From: Aquisalimonas sp007126095
Lineage (GTDB): Bacteria > Pseudomonadota > Gammaproteobacteria > Nitrococcales > Aquisalimonadaceae
Reading direction: 5' to 3'
Length of the DNA: 64,000 nucleotides
Assembly: GCF_048323695.1 (NCBI RefSeq)
Contig: NZ_JBLWFT010000001.1
Span: forward strand, 372,001 to 436,000
Within the stretch, counting starts at the first letter, position 1, and the number at the start of each line of letters is the position of its first letter. Both the position numbers and the translations under genes were made by a program. Shown here one piece after another: positions 34,731 through 43,359 of this stretch. Under the pieces are notes generated by a model. The model ran no database searches, was not told the origin of the DNA, and worked only from the letters and a program-made list of their open reading frames with translations.

Positions 34731-36125
34731 TTGGTCATTCCGAAGCGCTCGCTGCAGGGCGAGTGGACAGGGTCGTTCGCGTTCGTCTTTGCCCTGGCGG
34801 GCGTGTCCATCGGGCTAGGCAACGTATGGCGCTTTCCGGTGCTGGCCGCCGAGCATGGCGGTGGCGCGTTTCTTCTCCTGTACGGCGTCTTTCTGATCAC
34901 ACTCACGTTGCCGCTCTGGCTGGCCGAGCTGGGCATTGGCCGATCTATGCGCCGGACATTGCCCAGCGGCCTGGAGCGCATCGCCCGAGAGCAGGGCAGT
35001 GCACCGACCTGGCGTGCCGTCGGCTGGATGGCCGTGGCCGTTGCCGCCGTTGCCCTGCTCGGGCAGCTCCTGGTTGGCGGATGGGCCGGCGCATACCTGT
35101 ATCGCGCTGTTGCGGCACCGGTGCTTCACTTCGATGCCGTGACGAACACGGCCGTGTTCGCCGAGTTGCTGGCTGATGCCGAACGCCTGCTGCTCTGGTT
35201 CACGCTACTTCTTGTCGCTGCGGCGCTCACCGTCTCCCGGGGGATCGGCGCGGGGATTCAGCCGCTGATGCGGCTGCTTGTGCCCGCCATGGTCGTCGTG
35301 ATGGTGGCGCTGGCCTGGGCCGTTGGTCAGGAGCTGGGCCTGGCTCGTGCCTGGGGGACCGTCTTCGAACTCCGTTTCCATGAGTTGGGGTGGGCGGGGG
35401 TCCAGGCGGCTGGCGAGCACGCGCTGTTCTCCCTGGCCGTGGCGCTTGGCGTTGCAACGGCATTCGGTGCGGCGTTGCCGGACCGGTTCCCCACCGTCAG
35501 CACGGCCGGTGCCGCGTTGGCGCTGGACACGCTCGTCGGGTTGGTGGCCGCGGTGCTGGTGTTCACGCTGGTGGCGGGTCAGGGCATGCCCGGCGGCGGG
35601 CTGCAGGCAGGGCCCGCCCTGATCTTCCATGCCGTGCCGGACGCCATGGGCGGCCTGTCCTGGTCACGCCAGGGGCTGGTGGCGCTGTATGCAGTATTGC
35701 TGATGGCCGTGTTCACCACCGTGGTGGGACTGCTGGAGGTGGTGGTGTCTGCAGTGGTCGAGCAGGGCCGGTTGAGCCGCGCCCGGGCCACTGCAATGGT
35801 GGCTACGGCGTTGTGGCTCGCAGGCGCACTGGTGGCGGGGTCCCTGCGTGGCTGGCTCGATGCCGGCCCGGGCGAGGGCCTGTCAATGAATGGCGGACTG
35901 TCGCTGATGGGGGTGACCGAGTTCGTCGCCTGGGTCGTGATCCCCGCTGTGGCGCTGGCACTGCTGGTTTTCGTGGGCTGGTGCATGCCGCAGGAGACGC
36001 TCCGTGGCGCGTTGCGCCTGCGCGAAGACTGGCGTTACACGTTCTGGGTGCCCATGCTGCGGTACGTGGCCCCCTTGATTCTGCTGGCCCTTTTGGCGAG
36101 AGTTGCGGGCCTGTTGCCGTGGTGA
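34731..36125 (+). CDS. neurotransmitter:sodium symporter (NSS) family transporter
   Basis: A sodium-coupled importer of the LeuT fold, 464 residues. The signature FALAGVSIGLGNVWRFPVLA is in the first helix, with the unwound Na+/substrate region GLGNVWRFP. About 11 helices follow. The best start is TTG at 34731 (preceded by GGGGGG); an ATG four bases upstream is in another frame. Bacterial NSS proteins usually import amino acids such as tryptophan, tyrosine or leucine, and which one cannot be told here. It is placed between smpB and ratA, where it has no obvious functional link. Confidence 0.9.
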   Translation: MVIPKRSLQGEWTGSFAFVFALAGVSIGLGNVWRFPVLAAEHGGGAFLLLYGVFLITLTLPLWLAELGIGRSMRRTLPSGLERIAREQGSAPTWRAVGWMAVAVAAVALLGQLLVGGWAGAYLYRAVAAPVLHFDAVTNTAVFAELLADAERLLLWFTLLLVAAALTVSRGIGAGIQPLMRLLVPAMVVVMVALAWAVGQELGLARAWGTVFELRFHELGWAGVQAAGEHALFSLAVALGVATAFGAALPDRFPTVSTAGAALALDTLVGLVAAVLVFTLVAGQGMPGGGLQAGPALIFHAVPDAMGGLSWSRQGLVALYAVLLMAVFTTVVGLLEVVVSAVVEQGRLSRARATAMVATALWLAGALVAGSLRGWLDAGPGEGLSMNGGLSLMGVTEFVAWVVIPAVALALLVFVGWCMPQETLRGALRLREDWRYTFWVPMLRYVAPLILLALLARVAGLLPW

Positions 36126-36181
36126 CCCCGCCGTGTTGGCGTCCGCTGCCGGCATTCCCTGAGGACAACCGTGACTGAGCC

Positions 36182-36625
36182 ATGACGACAATCTCCCGCA
36201 GCGCGCTGGTACCGCATTCGGCGAAAGCCATGTTCGATCTGGTCAACGACGTGGACCGCTACCAGGAGTTCCTGCCCTGGTGCAGCGACAGCGGTGTGCT
36301 CGAGCGCAGCGGGGACGAACTGAAGGCCTACGTTACCATCAGCAAGGGGGGCGTTTCGCGCTCGTTCACCACGCGCAACCGGGCGCAGCCGGGGAAGATG
36401 CTGGAAGTCCGGCTGATCGAGGGGCCGTTCAAGCGTCTCGATGGCTACTGGCGCTTTCAGCCGTTGCGCGAGGATGCCAGCAAGGTGTCGCTCGACCTGG
36501 AATTCGAGTTCAGCAACAGCATCGTGCGCATGGCCTTCGGGCGGGTGTTCGACCAGGTGGCGAACCGGATGGTTGATTCGTTCGTGACCCGGGCGGATGA
36601 GGTCTATGGCCGCAGCAGCGGATGA
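36182..36625 (+). CDS. ratA: RatA, START-domain protein (ribosome association toxin/CoQ-binding family)
   Basis: 147 residues of the START/polyketide-cyclase fold. Typical segments are ALVPHSAKAMFDLVNDVDRY with QEFLPWCSDSGVLER, EGPFKRLDGYWRFQPL and the C-terminal VFDQVANRMVDSFVTRADEV. In E. coli RatA blocks 70S assembly when overproduced, while the eukaryotic Coq10 homologue binds coenzyme Q; the physiological role in bacteria is still debated. It overlaps ratB by 20 bases on the same strand, as in enterobacteria. Confidence 0.94.
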   Translation: MTTISRSALVPHSAKAMFDLVNDVDRYQEFLPWCSDSGVLERSGDELKAYVTISKGGVSRSFTTRNRAQPGKMLEVRLIEGPFKRLDGYWRFQPLREDASKVSLDLEFEFSNSIVRMAFGRVFDQVANRMVDSFVTRADEVYGRSSG

Positions 36626-36902
36626 CTCCATCGCGGTCCAGGTGGCCTACGCCAGGCCGGAGCGCCAGTGCGTTCTCGACCTGAGCGTCCCGGCGGGTAC
36701 CACGGCCCGCGAGGCGGTGCAGGTGTCGGGGATCTCCGAGGTATTCGGCGAAATCGACGCCCGAACCTCACCCATTGGCATCTACGGTCGCGCCGTCGAG
36801 GATGAGCACCCGCTGCGGGCCGGTGATCGCGTGGAGGTCTATCGCCCGCTGGTCATCGACCCGAAAGAAGCGCGCCGCCAGCGGGCCCGGATTCCACGGT
36901 AG
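36606..36902 (+). CDS. ratB: RnfH/RatB ubiquitin-fold protein
   Basis: A 98-residue RnfH-family protein with a ubiquitin-like fold. It contains AVQVAYARPERQCVLDLSVP, the helix TAREAVQVSGI and the ending YRPLVIDPKEARRQRARI, all typical. The ATG at 36606 lies inside the end of ratA, so translation is probably coupled. Its precise function is unknown; in some bacteria the family is linked with Rnf electron transport, and none of those genes is here. Confidence 0.94.
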   Translation: MAAAADDSIAVQVAYARPERQCVLDLSVPAGTTAREAVQVSGISEVFGEIDARTSPIGIYGRAVEDEHPLRAGDRVEVYRPLVIDPKEARRQRARIPR

Positions 36903-36908
36903 GTGGTG

Positions 36909-37253
36909 TCAAGAGCCGAAGTCTTCGGGCGCCAGGTTCCCTTCCACGCGCACCAGACGGTCCCCGTCGAAGAAGACCGTGAGCCGGTCCGGGCGTCCAC
37001 CGCCACCGGCGGCTTCGGTGTGGATGTAATCCCAGCGGTCATCGCGGAAGATGTCCTCGATGGCCGGTGTGCCCAGGACGAACTGCACCTGACGGCGCGT
37101 CATGCCCGGCTCCAGCTCGGCGATCATCTCCTCCGTGATGATGTTGCCCTGCTGGACGGGCACCTCGTAGGCGAAGGGGATGTCGCTGTAGGAGCATCCA
37201 GTAATGGCCACGGCCGTGCCGAGGCCAAGGGAAATCATTAGCGCGCGCATCAT
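36909..37253 (-). CDS. bamE: outer membrane assembly lipoprotein BamE
   Basis: A 114-residue lipoprotein of the BAM complex that inserts beta-barrel proteins into the outer membrane. It has a signal peptide with lipobox AITGC, so the mature Cys is residue 20. The SmpA/OmlA domain follows: VQQGNIITEEMIAELEPGMT, RRQVQFVLGTPAIEDIF and DRWDYIHTEA. The conserved gammaproteobacterial order ratB-bamE-recN is kept; bamE and recN run the same way. Six bases separate its stop from ratB. Confidence 0.96.
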   Translation of the reverse strand: MMRALMISLGLGTAVAITGCSYSDIPFAYEVPVQQGNIITEEMIAELEPGMTRRQVQFVLGTPAIEDIFRDDRWDYIHTEAAGGGGRPDRLTVFFDGDRLVRVEGNLAPEDFGS

Positions 37254-37343
37254 CGGTACGATTTCAAACCCTTTTTGGTGATGTCGGAATCATAACGCAC
37301 ACGGCCGGGTGGATTCACTGCCCGTCGGCGGCGGACGTCGCGA

Positions 37344-39017
37344 TCATGCCGACTCGGCGTTGGTGACCATCTCCGTGGCGTGTTCCATGGTGGCCTGGGT
37401 CAGCTCCATGCCGCCCAGCATGCGCGCCACCTCCTGGATGCGTTCGTCGCGTGCCAGAGGTGTGACCGTGGTGGCCGTTGTCTGTTCCCCGGAGCGTTTG
37501 TGGACCTGCAGGTGGTGGTGCGCCTGGGAGGCCACCTGGGGCAGATGCGTGACGCAAAGCACCTGGTGATGCCTGCCCAGGGCGCGCAGCTGCCGACCCA
37601 CGACCTCCGCGACACCGCCGCCAATACCGGAGTCCGCCTCGTCGAAGATCAGCGAGGGAATGCGGGTGGTTCCGGCCGCCGCCACCTGGATCGCCAGGCT
37701 CAGCCGGGAGAGCTCACCGCCGGAGGCGATCCGGTTGAGCGGCCCGAAGGGCTGACCGGCGTTGGTGCGCACCTGGAAGGCGATGTCATCGAGCCCGTGC
37801 GGGGTCGGGGCGTCATTGCTCCGCGGCGTGACCTCCACGTGAAAGGCGGCGCCGCCCATGCTGAGCTCACCCAGCTGTGCGGTCACCCCCTCAGACAATG
37901 TGTCCGCCGCAGTCTGGCGTGCGCGACGGAGCTGTTCCGCCACACCGTGGTAACGCTCCTTGAGCTGCGCATGCTGCTGTTGCAGCTCCGCCAGCCGTTC
38001 ACCGCTTTGCTCCAGATCGTCAAGTTCCGCGCGCAGGGTCTCGAAGACACCGCCCAGGTCCTGCTCCCGCACGTTGTGCTTGCGCGCCAGGTCGCTGAGG
38101 GTGGAAATCCGCTCTTCCACTTCGGCAAGCCGGGCGGGATCCATCTCCAGGTTGTCCAGGTGGCGCCGCAGGCCATCCACGGCCTCTTCCAGCTGCGCCT
38201 GGGCGCCGGTGAGCTGCTCGTGGATATCGCCCAGACTGGCGTCCTTGTCCAGCAGTCCTTCCACCTCGCGTACGGCCTGCCCGATGATCGACTGCGCGGA
38301 GGTCTCATCCTCGTACAGCGTCTGCAGGAGCCGTTGCCCCGCCTCTGCGAGCGTGCCCGCATGCGCCAGCCGCCGGTGCTCGGCGTCCAGGGCGTCGAGC
38401 GCTTCCGGCGACAGATCCAGCGCTTCCAGCTCCCCGGTCTGGTAGGCAAGCAGGTCGCGGCGGGCGTCCTGATCCTCGAAACCGCCGCGCAATGCGTCCA
38501 TGGCCTGCTCGCACTCCTGCAGCGAGCGGTGGAGCTGCGCTGTTTCGGCAAGCAGCTCGCCGTTGCCGGCATGGTTGTCCACGATCATGCGCTGCACGTC
38601 ACGGCGCATGAGTGACTGGTGCTCATGCTGCCCGTGGATGTCCACCAGGAACTCGCCCAGTTCGCGCAGATGCTGCAGGGGTACGGGGCGTCCGTTGATG
38701 AATGCACGGGAGCGGCCGCTCGCCTGGATGACCCGGCGGAGCATGCACTCGCCATCGTCATCGAGCTCCTGCTCTGCCAGCCACGCCGCGCAGTCGGCGA
38801 GGCCGCCGATGTCGAACGTGGCGATGATCTCGGCGCGCTCCGCACCCGGGCGCACGGTCTCGGCAGAGGCGCGGTCACCGAGCGCGAGCCCGAGGGCGTC
38901 CAGGAGGATGGACTTGCCCGCGCCGGTCTCCCCGGTGAGGGTGGTCATGCCGGAGGCGAACTCCAGCTCCAGTTCATCGACGATGGCGAAGTCACGGATG
39001 TGCAGATGGTTCAGCAT
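37344..39017 (-). CDS. recN: DNA repair ATPase RecN
   Basis: An SMC-like ATPase for double-strand break repair, 557 residues. Walker A is TGETGAGKSILLDALGLALG near residue 30. The middle is a coiled coil (about 150-370) rich in Glu, Gln and Leu. The C-terminal half has the ABC signature IASGGELSRLSLAIQ and Walker B SLIFDEADSGIGGGVAEVVG. In enterobacteria recN is SOS-induced; I did not find a convincing LexA box of the E. coli type upstream. It diverges from the hrcA heat-shock block. Confidence 0.97.
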   Translation of the reverse strand: MLNHLHIRDFAIVDELELEFASGMTTLTGETGAGKSILLDALGLALGDRASAETVRPGAERAEIIATFDIGGLADCAAWLAEQELDDDGECMLRRVIQASGRSRAFINGRPVPLQHLRELGEFLVDIHGQHEHQSLMRRDVQRMIVDNHAGNGELLAETAQLHRSLQECEQAMDALRGGFEDQDARRDLLAYQTGELEALDLSPEALDALDAEHRRLAHAGTLAEAGQRLLQTLYEDETSAQSIIGQAVREVEGLLDKDASLGDIHEQLTGAQAQLEEAVDGLRRHLDNLEMDPARLAEVEERISTLSDLARKHNVREQDLGGVFETLRAELDDLEQSGERLAELQQQHAQLKERYHGVAEQLRRARQTAADTLSEGVTAQLGELSMGGAAFHVEVTPRSNDAPTPHGLDDIAFQVRTNAGQPFGPLNRIASGGELSRLSLAIQVAAAGTTRIPSLIFDEADSGIGGGVAEVVGRQLRALGRHHQVLCVTHLPQVASQAHHHLQVHKRSGEQTTATTVTPLARDERIQEVARMLGGMELTQATMEHATEMVTNAESA

Positions 39018-39168
39018 CGGTATGCGTTCCCGGCAGAGCGGCCCGGCTGCACCGCTGGCGAACGGATGCAGGCGTGCCCGCGAAGTTGGTTCCGGGCCTC
39101 TCCCTGATCGTGCCCGGCGTTTCCCCAGGCGGCAGTGTAACGGAGCTTGTGCGTCCAGTTCACGTAAT

Positions 39169-39196
39169 TGACTTGGTCAGGTGCCGTTGGTAGCTT
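39169..39196 (+). promoter_or_regulatory. candidate sigma-70 promoter of hrcA
   Basis: TTGACT (39169-39174) is a good -35 box; TAGCTT (39191-39196) is a weak -10 box after 16 bases. Transcription would start at about 39203, within the CIRCE element, so HrcA binding would block it. The leader to hrcA is then about 190 bases, and I see no gene in it. Confidence 0.45.
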
Positions 39197-39201
39197 GATT
39201 C

Positions 39202-39227
39202 TTAGCACTCGCGCGGGCGAGTGCTAA
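39202..39227. promoter_or_regulatory. CIRCE operator (HrcA binding site), 8-base spacer
   Basis: TTAGCACTC (39202-39210) and GAGTGCTAA (39219-39227) match both 9-base CIRCE arms perfectly. The spacer is 8 bases (GCGCGGGC) rather than the standard 9, and the inner bases extend the pairing to 11 positions with a 4-base centre. It lies 167 bases before hrcA, at the candidate promoter, and would mediate repression by HrcA with GroEL as modulator. Confidence 0.93.
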
Positions 39228-39394
39228 AGAAGACGGGGCAGGTCGCCTCTTCGGCGGGTTCGCTTCACGGTGTTCGATCCAGGCACCACCCATTCCCTTG
39301 AGTCAGGCGGTTCCGGAGGGCGTCAGAAGCGGGCTCCGGTGGGGCCGTGGGCGGCGTGCCCGGGCAACCGCCAGGGTATCGGTCGGATGAGGCT

Positions 39395-40453
39395 ATGAGC
39401 AGGAACAGTCCGGAGTCAGAACTCAACGAGCGCGCACAGCACCTCCTGAAGGTGATGGTGAAGCGCTACATCCGCGACGGCTCTCCGCTCGGGTCCAGAA
39501 CATTGACGCGGGAGGCGGGGCTGGATGTCAGCCCGGCGACCATTCGTAACGTCATGGCCGATCTGGAGGAGCTGGGGTACGTGCGCTCGCCGCATACCTC
39601 TGCAGGGCGTATTCCCACGGACAAGGGGTATCGGTTCTTCGTGGATACGCTTCTGACCGTGCAGTCCATGAGCCGGCAGGTGGTCCATGAAACCGATCTG
39701 CAACTGCCGGAAGGGCAGAGCCCGGATGCGCTCGTGGATTCGGCGTCCAATCTGTTGTCCGGACTCACCCGGCTGGCCGGTGTGGTGACTCTGCCGCGGC
39801 ACATGACCCGATCGCTTCGCCATGTCGAATTCCTGCCACTCAGCGACAGGCGCGTTCTCGCCATACTGGTCTTCAACGAGCAGGACGTGGAGAACCGCAT
39901 CGTCCACACCGACCGGGACTACTCGCAGAGCGAACTCCAGCAGGTGACCAACTACCTGAATGCGGAGTTCGCGGGCCGTGGCGTGGACACGGTTCGGGAT
40001 CAGCTCCTGCGCAGCATGGAGTCGGACAGGGAGCGGATGAACGCCCTGATGAACTCCGTGATCGAGCTGGGCGGCAAGGTCTTCGGGGGCGACGATCCGG
40101 CCGATGGTGAAGACTACGTGGTTGCCGGTCAGACCAACCTCATGGAGTTCCAGGAACTCTCCAACGTCGAGAAGCTTCGCAGCCTGTTCCAGGCGTTCAC
40201 CGAGAAGCGCGACATCCTCCACCTGCTGGATCAGTCCCTGGCCGCCGACGGTGTGCAGATATTCATCGGCCAGGAGTCCGGCTACAAGGTGTTCGATGGC
40301 TGCAGTCTGGTTACCTCGCCGTACTCGGCCGAAGGGGAAGTGCTGGGCGTGCTCGGTGTCATCGGTCCGACGCGGATGGAGTACGATCGGGTCATCCCGA
40401 TCGTGGACATGACGGCGAAATTGCTTGGTTCCGCCTTGAATCAATCCCATTGA
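39395..40453 (+). CDS. hrcA: heat-inducible transcription repressor HrcA
   Basis: HrcA binds CIRCE and represses chaperone genes until heat makes GroEL unavailable to fold it. Start at ATG 39395, 352 residues. The N-terminal winged helix reads RYIRDGSPLGSRTLTREAGL and VSPATIRNVMADLEELGYVR, followed by SPHTSAGRIPTDKGYRFFVD, all diagnostic. The GAF-like and dimer regions follow (IFIGQESGYKVFDGCSLVTS). It heads hrcA-grpE-dnaK-dnaJ, and a CIRCE site lies before it, giving autoregulation. Confidence 0.98.
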   Translation: MSRNSPESELNERAQHLLKVMVKRYIRDGSPLGSRTLTREAGLDVSPATIRNVMADLEELGYVRSPHTSAGRIPTDKGYRFFVDTLLTVQSMSRQVVHETDLQLPEGQSPDALVDSASNLLSGLTRLAGVVTLPRHMTRSLRHVEFLPLSDRRVLAILVFNEQDVENRIVHTDRDYSQSELQQVTNYLNAEFAGRGVDTVRDQLLRSMESDRERMNALMNSVIELGGKVFGGDDPADGEDYVVAGQTNLMEFQELSNVEKLRSLFQAFTEKRDILHLLDQSLAADGVQIFIGQESGYKVFDGCSLVTSPYSAEGEVLGVLGVIGPTRMEYDRVIPIVDMTAKLLGSALNQSH

Positions 40454-40462
40454 TCCCCATCT
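40435..40462 (+). promoter_or_regulatory. sigma-32 (RpoH) heat-shock promoter of grpE
   Basis: CTTGAAT (40435-40441), 13 bases, then CCCCATCT (40455-40462). This fits the RpoH consensus CTTGAAA-N13/14-CCCCATNT with one mismatch. The -35 box overlaps the last hrcA codons and the -10 box starts one base after the hrcA stop. It would drive grpE-dnaK-dnaJ independently of HrcA. Confidence 0.8.
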
Positions 40463-40579
40463 ACTCGCTAGGGATGCATTGCGCCCGCCAGGCGTAATGC
40501 TGTCTGTTTGGGTTGTATTGTCCGGCACAACAAGGTGTTGCAGCCGGGTTTGCCGTATGACGAAACGTGGAGAGAGTGC

Positions 40580-41206
40580 ATGTCTGAGAAGGATCAGAAC
40601 GCGCGGAAGGACGATCCGGAGAACCAGGACAGGCAAGACCTCGAGCCGGAACAGGTGGATGAGGGCGAGGCCGCCCCCGGCGAAGGCGATGATCCGCGCG
40701 TCCAGGAGCTCGAGCAGAAGCTCGACGACGCGGAGGCACGCGCCGAGGACAACTGGAACCAGTACCTGCGGGCACGCGCCGAAATGGATAACGCGCGCCG
40801 GCGCCTGGAGAAGGACGTGGAACAGGCGAAGCGACAGGGCCTGGAGAAGCTTGCCGCCGAGCTGTTGCCGGTCAAGGACAGCCTGGAAATGGGTCTTGCC
40901 GCCGCTCAGGAGGCCAATGCCGATGTGGCAAAACTGGCCGAGGGGAGCGAGCTCACGCTCAAGATGCTGAGCCAGGCCATGGAGAAGTTCCAGATCTCCG
41001 AAGTGGAGCCCATGGGCCAGAAGTTCGATCCGGAACGCCACGAGGCCATGGCCATGCAGCCATCCGCCGAGCACGAGCCGAACACGGTCATTCACGTGGT
41101 GCAGAAGGGGTATCTGCTCAACGACCGGCTGCTGCGCCCGGCCATGGTGATCGTGTCCAAGGATGCCGACCAGCAGCAGGGTGGTCACATCGACGAGCAG
41201 GCCTGA
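40580..41206 (+). CDS. grpE: nucleotide exchange factor GrpE
   Basis: GrpE releases ADP from DnaK in the chaperone cycle. The ATG at 40580 (MSEKDQNARKDDPENQDRQD) is preceded by GGAGAG and gives 208 residues. A long acidic, helical N-terminal region (to about residue 60) carries the dimer coiled coil. The conserved NWNQYLRARAEMDNARRRLE and the C-terminal beta domain ending VVQKGYLLNDRLLRPAMVIV are typical. Between hrcA and dnaK on the same strand. Confidence 0.98.
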   Translation: MSEKDQNARKDDPENQDRQDLEPEQVDEGEAAPGEGDDPRVQELEQKLDDAEARAEDNWNQYLRARAEMDNARRRLEKDVEQAKRQGLEKLAAELLPVKDSLEMGLAAAQEANADVAKLAEGSELTLKMLSQAMEKFQISEVEPMGQKFDPERHEAMAMQPSAEHEPNTVIHVVQKGYLLNDRLLRPAMVIVSKDADQQQGGHIDEQA

Positions 41207-41215
41207 CCGCATCAC

Positions 41216-41243
41216 CTTGAAAAACCGGCGGACGCCCAAATGT
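41216..41243 (+). promoter_or_regulatory. possible second sigma-32-like promoter before dnaK
   Basis: A perfect -35 box CTTGAAA (41216-41222) lies just after the grpE stop. A weaker -10 match, GCCCAAAT (41234-41241), follows after 11 bases, a short spacing. It is 65 bases before the dnaK start. Less certain than the site before grpE. Confidence 0.45.
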
Positions 41244-41307
41244 ATGGGATCAGCACAACAGATTGCCGTAACGCGAGAATTGGCAGAATCATTTAGGAGA
41301 GGATCAA

Positions 41308-43233
41308 ATGGGTAAGATTATCGGTATCGACCTGGGCACCACGAACTCCTGCGTGGCCGTCATGGATGGCGGACAGGCCCGAGTCATCGAGAACAGTGAA
41401 GGTGATCGCACCACGCCGTCCGTGGTGGCGTTCGCCGAGGATGGCGAGATCATGGTGGGTGCGCCGGCCAAGCGCCAGGCGGTCACCAACCCGGAGAACA
41501 CCCTGCACGCGGTCAAGCGCCTGATCGGCCGGCAGTTCAAGGAAGATGTGGTGCAGCGTGACGTGCGCGAGATGCCCTACCACATCGTCGAGGCCGACAA
41601 CGGCGACGCCTGGGTCTCGGTGCGCGACAAGAAGATGGCGCCGCCGGAAATCTCCGCCCGTGTGCTGCAGAAGATGAAGCAGACGGCCGAAGACTACCTG
41701 GGCGAGGAGGTCACCGAAGCGGTGATCACCGTGCCGGCCTACTTCAACGACAACCAGCGTCAGGCTACCAAGGATGCCGGCAAGATCGCCGGGCTCGAGG
41801 TCAAGCGCATCATCAACGAGCCCACCGCTGCCGCACTGGCCTATGGTCTGGACAAGAAGGGCGGCGACCGCAAGGTAGCGGTCTACGACCTGGGTGGTGG
41901 TACGTTCGATATCTCCATCATCGAGATTGCCGAAGTGGACGGTGAGCACCAGTTCGAGGTGCTGGCGACCAATGGCGACACGTTCCTGGGCGGTGAAGAC
42001 TTCGACCGAGCCGTCATCGATTACCTGATCTCCGAGTTCAAGAAGGATCAGGGCATCGACCTGAGCAGCGACCGTCTGGCCGTGCAGCGGCTGAAGGAAG
42101 CGGCGGAGAAGGCGAAGATCGAGCTGTCCTCCGGCCAGCAGACCGAGGTCAACCTGCCGTACATCACGGCCGACCAGAACGGTCCCAAGCACCTGGCGGT
42201 GAAGCTGACCCGGGCCAAGTTCGAGTCCATGGTGGACGACCTGGTCAAGCGTACCATCGAGCCGTGCAAGACCGCGCTGAAGGATGCCGGACTGAGCGGC
42301 TCCGAGGTCGACGAAGTCATTCTCGTCGGCGGCCAGACGCGTATGCCGAAGGTGCAGGAAGCCGTGAAGGACTTCTTCGGCAAGGATCCGCGCAAGGACG
42401 TGAACCCGGATGAGGCGGTGGCCGTTGGTGCCGCGATCCAGGGCGGTGTGCTGGGTGGCGACGTCAAGGACGTGCTCCTGCTGGACGTGACCCCGCTGTC
42501 CCTGGGGATCGAGACCATGGGCGGCGTGATGACCAAGCTGATCGAGAAGAACACCACCATCCCGACCAAGGCGAGCCAGGTGTTCTCCACGGCCGAGGAT
42601 AACCAGACGGCCGTGACGGTCCACGTCCTGCAGGGCGAGCGCGAGATGGCCAGCGGCAACAAGTCCCTGGGCCGGTTCGACCTGTCGGACATTCCGCCGG
42701 CGCCACGGGGCGTGCCGCAGGTCGAGGTCAACTTCGACATCGACGCCAACGGCATCCTCAACGTGTCCGCCAAGGACAAGGCCACCGGCAAGGAGCAGTC
42801 CATCGTCATCAAGGCCTCCAGCGGCCTGAGCGACGACGAGATCGAGCGCATGGTGCAGGACGCCGAGGCGAACGCCGAGGAAGACCGCAAGATGCGCGAA
42901 CTCGTCGAGGCCCGCAACCAGGGTGAAAACCTCATCCACGCCACGCGCAAGTCGCTGGACGAGATGGGCGACAACATCTCCGCCGACGAGAAGCAGGAGA
43001 TCGAGACGGCCATCAGCGAACTGGAAGAGGCCAATAAGGGCGAGGACAAGGCCGAGATCGAAGCCAAGACCCAGAAGCTGGGTGAGGCTTCCGGCAAGCT
43101 GGCCGAGAAGATGTACAGCCAGCAGGCCGAGGGCGCTGCCGAGGCCGGCGCCGAGAGCCAGGGTCAGGGCGAATCGGACGACGTGGTCGACGCGGAGTTC
43201 GAGGAAGTCAAGGAAGACGACGACAAGAAGTGA
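41308..43233 (+). CDS. dnaK: chaperone DnaK (Hsp70)
   Basis: ATP-dependent protein-folding chaperone, 641 residues, the usual size. The ATPase domain begins GKIIGIDLGTTNSCVAVMDG and includes VITVPAYFNDNQRQATKDAG and VAVYDLGGGTFDISI. The substrate domain carries LLDVTPLSLGIETMGGVMTK. The acidic C-terminal tail ends SDDVVDAEFEEVKEDDDKK, with the EEV-like motif of bacterial DnaK. The ribosome site AGGAGAGGA precedes the ATG. Part of the heat-shock operon between grpE and dnaJ. Confidence 0.99.
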   Translation: MGKIIGIDLGTTNSCVAVMDGGQARVIENSEGDRTTPSVVAFAEDGEIMVGAPAKRQAVTNPENTLHAVKRLIGRQFKEDVVQRDVREMPYHIVEADNGDAWVSVRDKKMAPPEISARVLQKMKQTAEDYLGEEVTEAVITVPAYFNDNQRQATKDAGKIAGLEVKRIINEPTAAALAYGLDKKGGDRKVAVYDLGGGTFDISIIEIAEVDGEHQFEVLATNGDTFLGGEDFDRAVIDYLISEFKKDQGIDLSSDRLAVQRLKEAAEKAKIELSSGQQTEVNLPYITADQNGPKHLAVKLTRAKFESMVDDLVKRTIEPCKTALKDAGLSGSEVDEVILVGGQTRMPKVQEAVKDFFGKDPRKDVNPDEAVAVGAAIQGGVLGGDVKDVLLLDVTPLSLGIETMGGVMTKLIEKNTTIPTKASQVFSTAEDNQTAVTVHVLQGEREMASGNKSLGRFDLSDIPPAPRGVPQVEVNFDIDANGILNVSAKDKATGKEQSIVIKASSGLSDDEIERMVQDAEANAEEDRKMRELVEARNQGENLIHATRKSLDEMGDNISADEKQEIETAISELEEANKGEDKAEIEAKTQKLGEASGKLAEKMYSQQAEGAAEAGAESQGQGESDDVVDAEFEEVKEDDDKK

Positions 43234-43258
43234 TCGGCCCGCCTTTCGGGGCTCATGG

Positions 43259-43285
43259 ACGGGCGCGGGGTTTCCCCGCGCCCGT
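43259..43285 (+). terminator. hairpin between dnaK and dnaJ
   Basis: Arms ACGGGCGCGGGG (43259-43270) and CCCCGCGCCCGT (43274-43285) pair perfectly over 12 positions with a TTT loop. TTCTGC rather than a T-run follows, so it may be an attenuator or an RNA-stability element that makes dnaJ less expressed than dnaK. Confidence 0.6.
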
Positions 43286-43359
43286 TCTGCGTGGCGGCGA
43301 CGTCACATCATGGCTGAACGGATCAGATACCGCCGAACCAAGCAGGGGACGATGCGATC

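Noticed and set aside
43234..43359. sigma-32 promoter before dnaJ
   Set aside because: No CTTGAA/CCCCAT pair is present in this gap; dnaJ appears to depend on read-through past the hairpin.
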